Origin: an uncultured Ruminococcus sp.
GTDB taxonomy: Bacteria; Bacillota; Clostridia; Oscillospirales; Ruminococcaceae
Assembly (NCBI GenBank): GCA_946188175.1
Contig: CAMHUJ010000047.1
Span: 1-8,706 of the forward strand
Length of the DNA stretch: 8,706 nucleotides
Reading direction: 5' to 3'
In this document: piece by piece, positions 6,455-8,706 of the stretch
Layout of the letters: each line of letters starts with the position of its first letter
Position numbering within the stretch: the stretch's first letter is position 1
Translations under genes and position numbers: made by a program
Notes under the pieces: generated by a model
Database searches by the model: none
What the model was told of the DNA's origin: nothing
Seen by the model: only the letters and a program-made list of their open reading frames with translations

Positions 6455-7538
6455 ATGAACAAGCGAACATTGCGCGACCGCTTCCGCGGCTGTCTGGTCG
6501 GCGGCGCGGCAGGCGATGCACTCGGCTATCCGGTCGAGTTTCAGCATGAGGAAGAAATTCGCAGCCGCTACGGCGCATTCGGCATTACCGGATATGATCT
6601 GTTCAAAGGCTTTGATAAAGCGCTCGTCACCGATGATACGCAGATGACGCTCTTTACGGCGTGCGGTCTGCTGCGGTGTGCGGCGCTTCGTCAGAGCGGC
6701 GAACCGCTGCCGGAGCAGGAATGCATCCGGAGAGCCTATCTCGACTGGCTCTTTACGCAGCAGAATGAATTTGCGCCGCACCCGTTCCGCAAGGTGCAGG
6801 GCGGCGATCTGCCGGAAAGCGATGGGCATTTTGTCCCGCGCCTGATGGAGGAGCGCTGGCTCTATGCGCGCCGTGCGCCGGGCAAGACCTGCCTGACAGC
6901 GCTGGAATCGGGCGGGCAGGGCAGCTTTTCCGCGCCGCTCAACAACAGCAAGGGCTGCGGCGGCATCATGCGGACGGCACCGGCAGGACTTTATGCGAAA
7001 TTCTCCCGAGGAAGCGATGCTTCTGGGTGCGGAGGCTGCCGCCCTGACACACGGGCATCCGCTCGGTTATATGCCGGCAGGTGTGCTTTCGTATCTGGTT
7101 TACGGCGCTGCGAAAACCGATCTGCCGCTGGAAACCGTTACGTCGCACGCGCTGGATGCCGCAGACCGCATGTTTGAGAAGATTCCCGCTGCAAAGCCGT
7201 CTCTGCCGGCGCTTCGGAACCTGACGGAGCGGGCGCTCCGCTTTGCGGCGGACGATACCTGCACCGATCACGAGGCGATCGCTGCGCTCGGCGAAGGCTG
7301 GGTCGGCGAGGAGGCGCTTGCCGTCGCGCTGTACTGCGCACTGCGCTATCAGGATGATTTTGACGGCTGCCTGATCGCCGCAGTCAATCATGACGGCGAC
7401 AGCGATTCGACCGGCGCGATTGCCGGCAATATCCTCGGCGCAAGGCTGGGACTTTCCGGCATTCCGGCGGCGTTTACCGCTTCGCTGGAGGGCGTGCCGC
7501 TGCTCTGTGAGACTGCGGATGCGCTCCTTGCCGTTTGA
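6455..7538 (+). pseudogene. ADP-ribosylglycohydrolase family protein, interrupted by one frameshift
   Basis: Two frames together give a complete ADP-ribosylglycohydrolase (DraG/ARH type), a cytoplasmic Mg-dependent fold that removes ADP-ribose from proteins or small molecules. The first frame (from ATG 6455) carries RFRGCLVGGAAGDALGYPVEF and the metal site TDDTQMT (D60, D61) and stays family-like through GGIMRTAPAGLYA (to residue 181). It then goes out of frame at GCG-AAA-TTC (6995-7003) and ends at 7177. The second frame continues the family sequence at once with NSPEEAMLLGAEAAALTHGHPLGY and ends with the second metal motif NHDGDSDSTGAIAGNILGA. Removing one A from the AAA at 6998-7000 gives a continuous 360-aa protein with both metal sites. 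A loss of two A from a longer run (A-K-N-S-P) would explain it equally well. The start follows the GH13 remnant stop by three bases, with AAGGTGG as likely ribosome binding site. No slippery heptamer is seen. It may be a recent mutation or a base-call error. Confidence 0.85.
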
Positions 7539-7555
7539 ATGAAACATTAGAAACC

Positions 7556-7569
7556 GCGGCTTCTGCCGC
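7556..7569 (+). repeat. Small hairpin between the ADP-ribosylglycohydrolase and ABC-F genes
   Basis: GCGGC-TTCT-GCCGC lies 18 bases after the ADP-ribosylglycohydrolase stop. The stem is only five pairs and is followed by AGCAAAC rather than a T run, so I do not call a terminator. No convincing promoter is visible in this 60-bp gap, so the ABC-F gene may be co-transcribed with the genes upstream. Confidence 0.35.
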
Positions 7570-7598
7570 AGCAAACTATTACGAATGAGGTTGACCGT

Positions 7599-8706
7599 AT
7601 GCTGATATCATGCACCGGAATACACAAATTTTATCAGGATCATCATGTGCTGCGCTCGGTCAGCCTGACCGTTGAAAATCAGGACCGGATCGGTCTTGTG
7701 GGCGACAACGGATGCGGAAAAAGTACCTTTCTGCGCATCCTGACCGAACAGGAGCTGCCCGATGCCTTCGAGCACGATGAACCTGTCATCGCAAAAGCAA
7801 CCAATCTCCGCATCGGCTATCTTGCACAGAACGCCGGTCTCGACGGCAGCAAAACCGTCCTCGAGGAGATGAACGACGCCTTCTCGCATCTGCATGAGGC
7901 AAAGGAGATCATGCAGACGCTCGAAGCCAAAATGGAAGCCGGACTTTCGCCGGAGGAGCTGGACGAATATGCAAGGCTTTCCGCGTTTTTCGAGATCAAC
8001 GACGGCTATACGACCGATGTCCGCATCCGGACCGTGCTCTTCGGCATGGGCTTCGGCGAGGAGACGCTGCCGCGGCAGATTTCCGGATTCTCCGGCGGTG
8101 AGAAAACGCGCCTTGCGCTCTGCAAGCTGCTGCTGGAAGCGCCCGATCTGCTGATTCTCGACGAGCCGACGAATCATCTGGATTTCCAGACCGTCGGTTG
8201 GCTTGAAGACTATCTGAAAACATGGCGCGGCGCGCTGCTGATCGTCAGCCACGACCGCTTCTTCCTCGACCGCCTCTGCACGAGCATCTGTGAGCTCGAG
8301 CACGGCGAAATGACGCGCTATAAGGGCAATTATACCGCCTTCACGAAGCTGCGTGCGGAATCCCGCGAGCGGCAGCAGAAGGAATATGAAGCACAGCAGC
8401 GCGAGATCGCAAAGCTCGAGGATTATGTCGCGCGGAACAAGGTGCGCGCCTCGACTGCAAAATCCGCGAAATCGCGCGAGAAGCAGCTCGAGAAAATGGA
8501 GCGCATCGAGAAGCCCTATGCCGCCGCGAAAGCCGCGAAGCTCTCCTTCACATACAGCATGGAGCCGCCGCTCGATGTACTCGAGGTCAAGAATATCGAC
8601 CTGACCGTCGGGACGGGCACCATGCAGAAAACGCTCATGGAGAATATCTCGTTTACGGTGCGGCGCGGCGATAAAATCGGAATCATCGGCGAGAACGGCT
8701 GCGGCA
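7599..8706 (+). CDS. ABC-F family ATPase, C-terminally cut by the window edge
   Basis: The frame starts at ATG 7599 with TGAGG ending eight bases upstream and is open to the right edge, giving 369 residues of a protein that normally has about 500-650. It is a soluble tandem-ATPase protein without membrane segments. ABC-F proteins bind near the ribosomal E site and modulate translation, and some protect ribosomes from antibiotics. The first ATPase domain has Walker A GDNGCGKS (35-42), signature FSGGEK (164-169) and Walker B LLILDEPTNHLD with D188 and E189; the EPTNHLD form is the ABC-F hallmark. The charged linker follows (about 245-315: KGNYTAFTKLR, then EDYVARNKVRASTAKSAKSREK), typical of Firmicutes ABC-F proteins. 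The second domain begins near 325 and the window ends within its Walker A (GENGCG). Housekeeping versus resistance subtype cannot be decided without the rest and a phylogeny. No link to polysaccharide metabolism is evident. Confidence 0.94.
   Translation, partial: MLISCTGIHKFYQDHHVLRSVSLTVENQDRIGLVGDNGCGKSTFLRILTEQELPDAFEHDEPVIAKATNLRIGYLAQNAGLDGSKTVLEEMNDAFSHLHEAKEIMQTLEAKMEAGLSPEELDEYARLSAFFEINDGYTTDVRIRTVLFGMGFGEETLPRQISGFSGGEKTRLALCKLLLEAPDLLILDEPTNHLDFQTVGWLEDYLKTWRGALLIVSHDRFFLDRLCTSICELEHGEMTRYKGNYTAFTKLRAESRERQQKEYEAQQREIAKLEDYVARNKVRASTAKSAKSREKQLEKMERIEKPYAAAKAAKLSFTYSMEPPLDVLEVKNIDLTVGTGTMQKTLMENISFTVRRGDKIGIIGENGCG

Noticed and set aside
6990..7005. Programmed ribosomal frameshift in the ADP-ribosylglycohydrolase gene
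   Set aside because: No slippery heptamer, no stop codon near the shift, and no following pseudoknot are visible, and the family is not known for programmed frameshifting.
1..8706. CRISPR arrays, insertion sequences, tRNA/rRNA genes, prophage or defence modules
   Set aside because: I saw no regularly spaced repeats, transposase-like frames, structural RNA motifs or phage/defence protein signatures on either strand.

Overview
This is a bacterial chromosomal window with GC-rich coding sequence, short intergenic gaps, GGAGG-type ribosome binding sites and TTGACT/TATAAT-type promoters. Together with the gene families this suggests a Gram-positive member of the Clostridia, probably a ruminococcal (Oscillospiraceae-like) gut bacterium. 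That assignment is an inference from style and protein character; no rRNA or other marker is present.

Layout: on the minus strand, from about 1460 down to the left edge, lies a tightly overlapping three-gene operon: a DJ-1/PfpI-family protein, a 5-formyltetrahydrofolate cyclo-ligase, and the start of a strikingly acidic unrecognised protein cut by the window edge. Successive genes overlap by 4 and 8 bases, and a near-consensus promoter precedes the operon. A divergent intergenic region of about 530 bp (1415-1945) holds this promoter, a second good promoter facing right, several short palindromes, and a leader of about 158 nt with competing hairpins.

On the plus strand, 1946-7538 is a storage-polysaccharide cluster followed by an ADP-ribosylglycohydrolase. 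Glycogen phosphorylase (GlgP) is followed by a long structured, terminator-like intergenic region and then a cytoplasmic GH13 alpha-amylase/neopullulanase-type enzyme. GlgP would release glucose-1-phosphate from alpha-1,4 chains. The GH13 enzyme would hydrolyse the maltodextrins or branched limit dextrins that phosphorylase leaves. The ADP-ribosylglycohydrolase gene is split by a single frameshift near 6998-7000. From 7599 to the right edge runs an ABC-F ATPase, cut inside its second Walker A motif.

The most unusual item is between the GH13 gene and the ADP-ribosylglycohydrolase gene. The last 12 codons plus stop of the GH13 gene occur a second time 92 bp downstream, differing only at six synonymous third positions. 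This looks like the tail of a lost paralogous GH13 gene, and it now carries the likely ribosome binding site of the next gene. I saw no CRISPR array, insertion sequence, tRNA or rRNA. I do not see a clearly new multi-gene system here.
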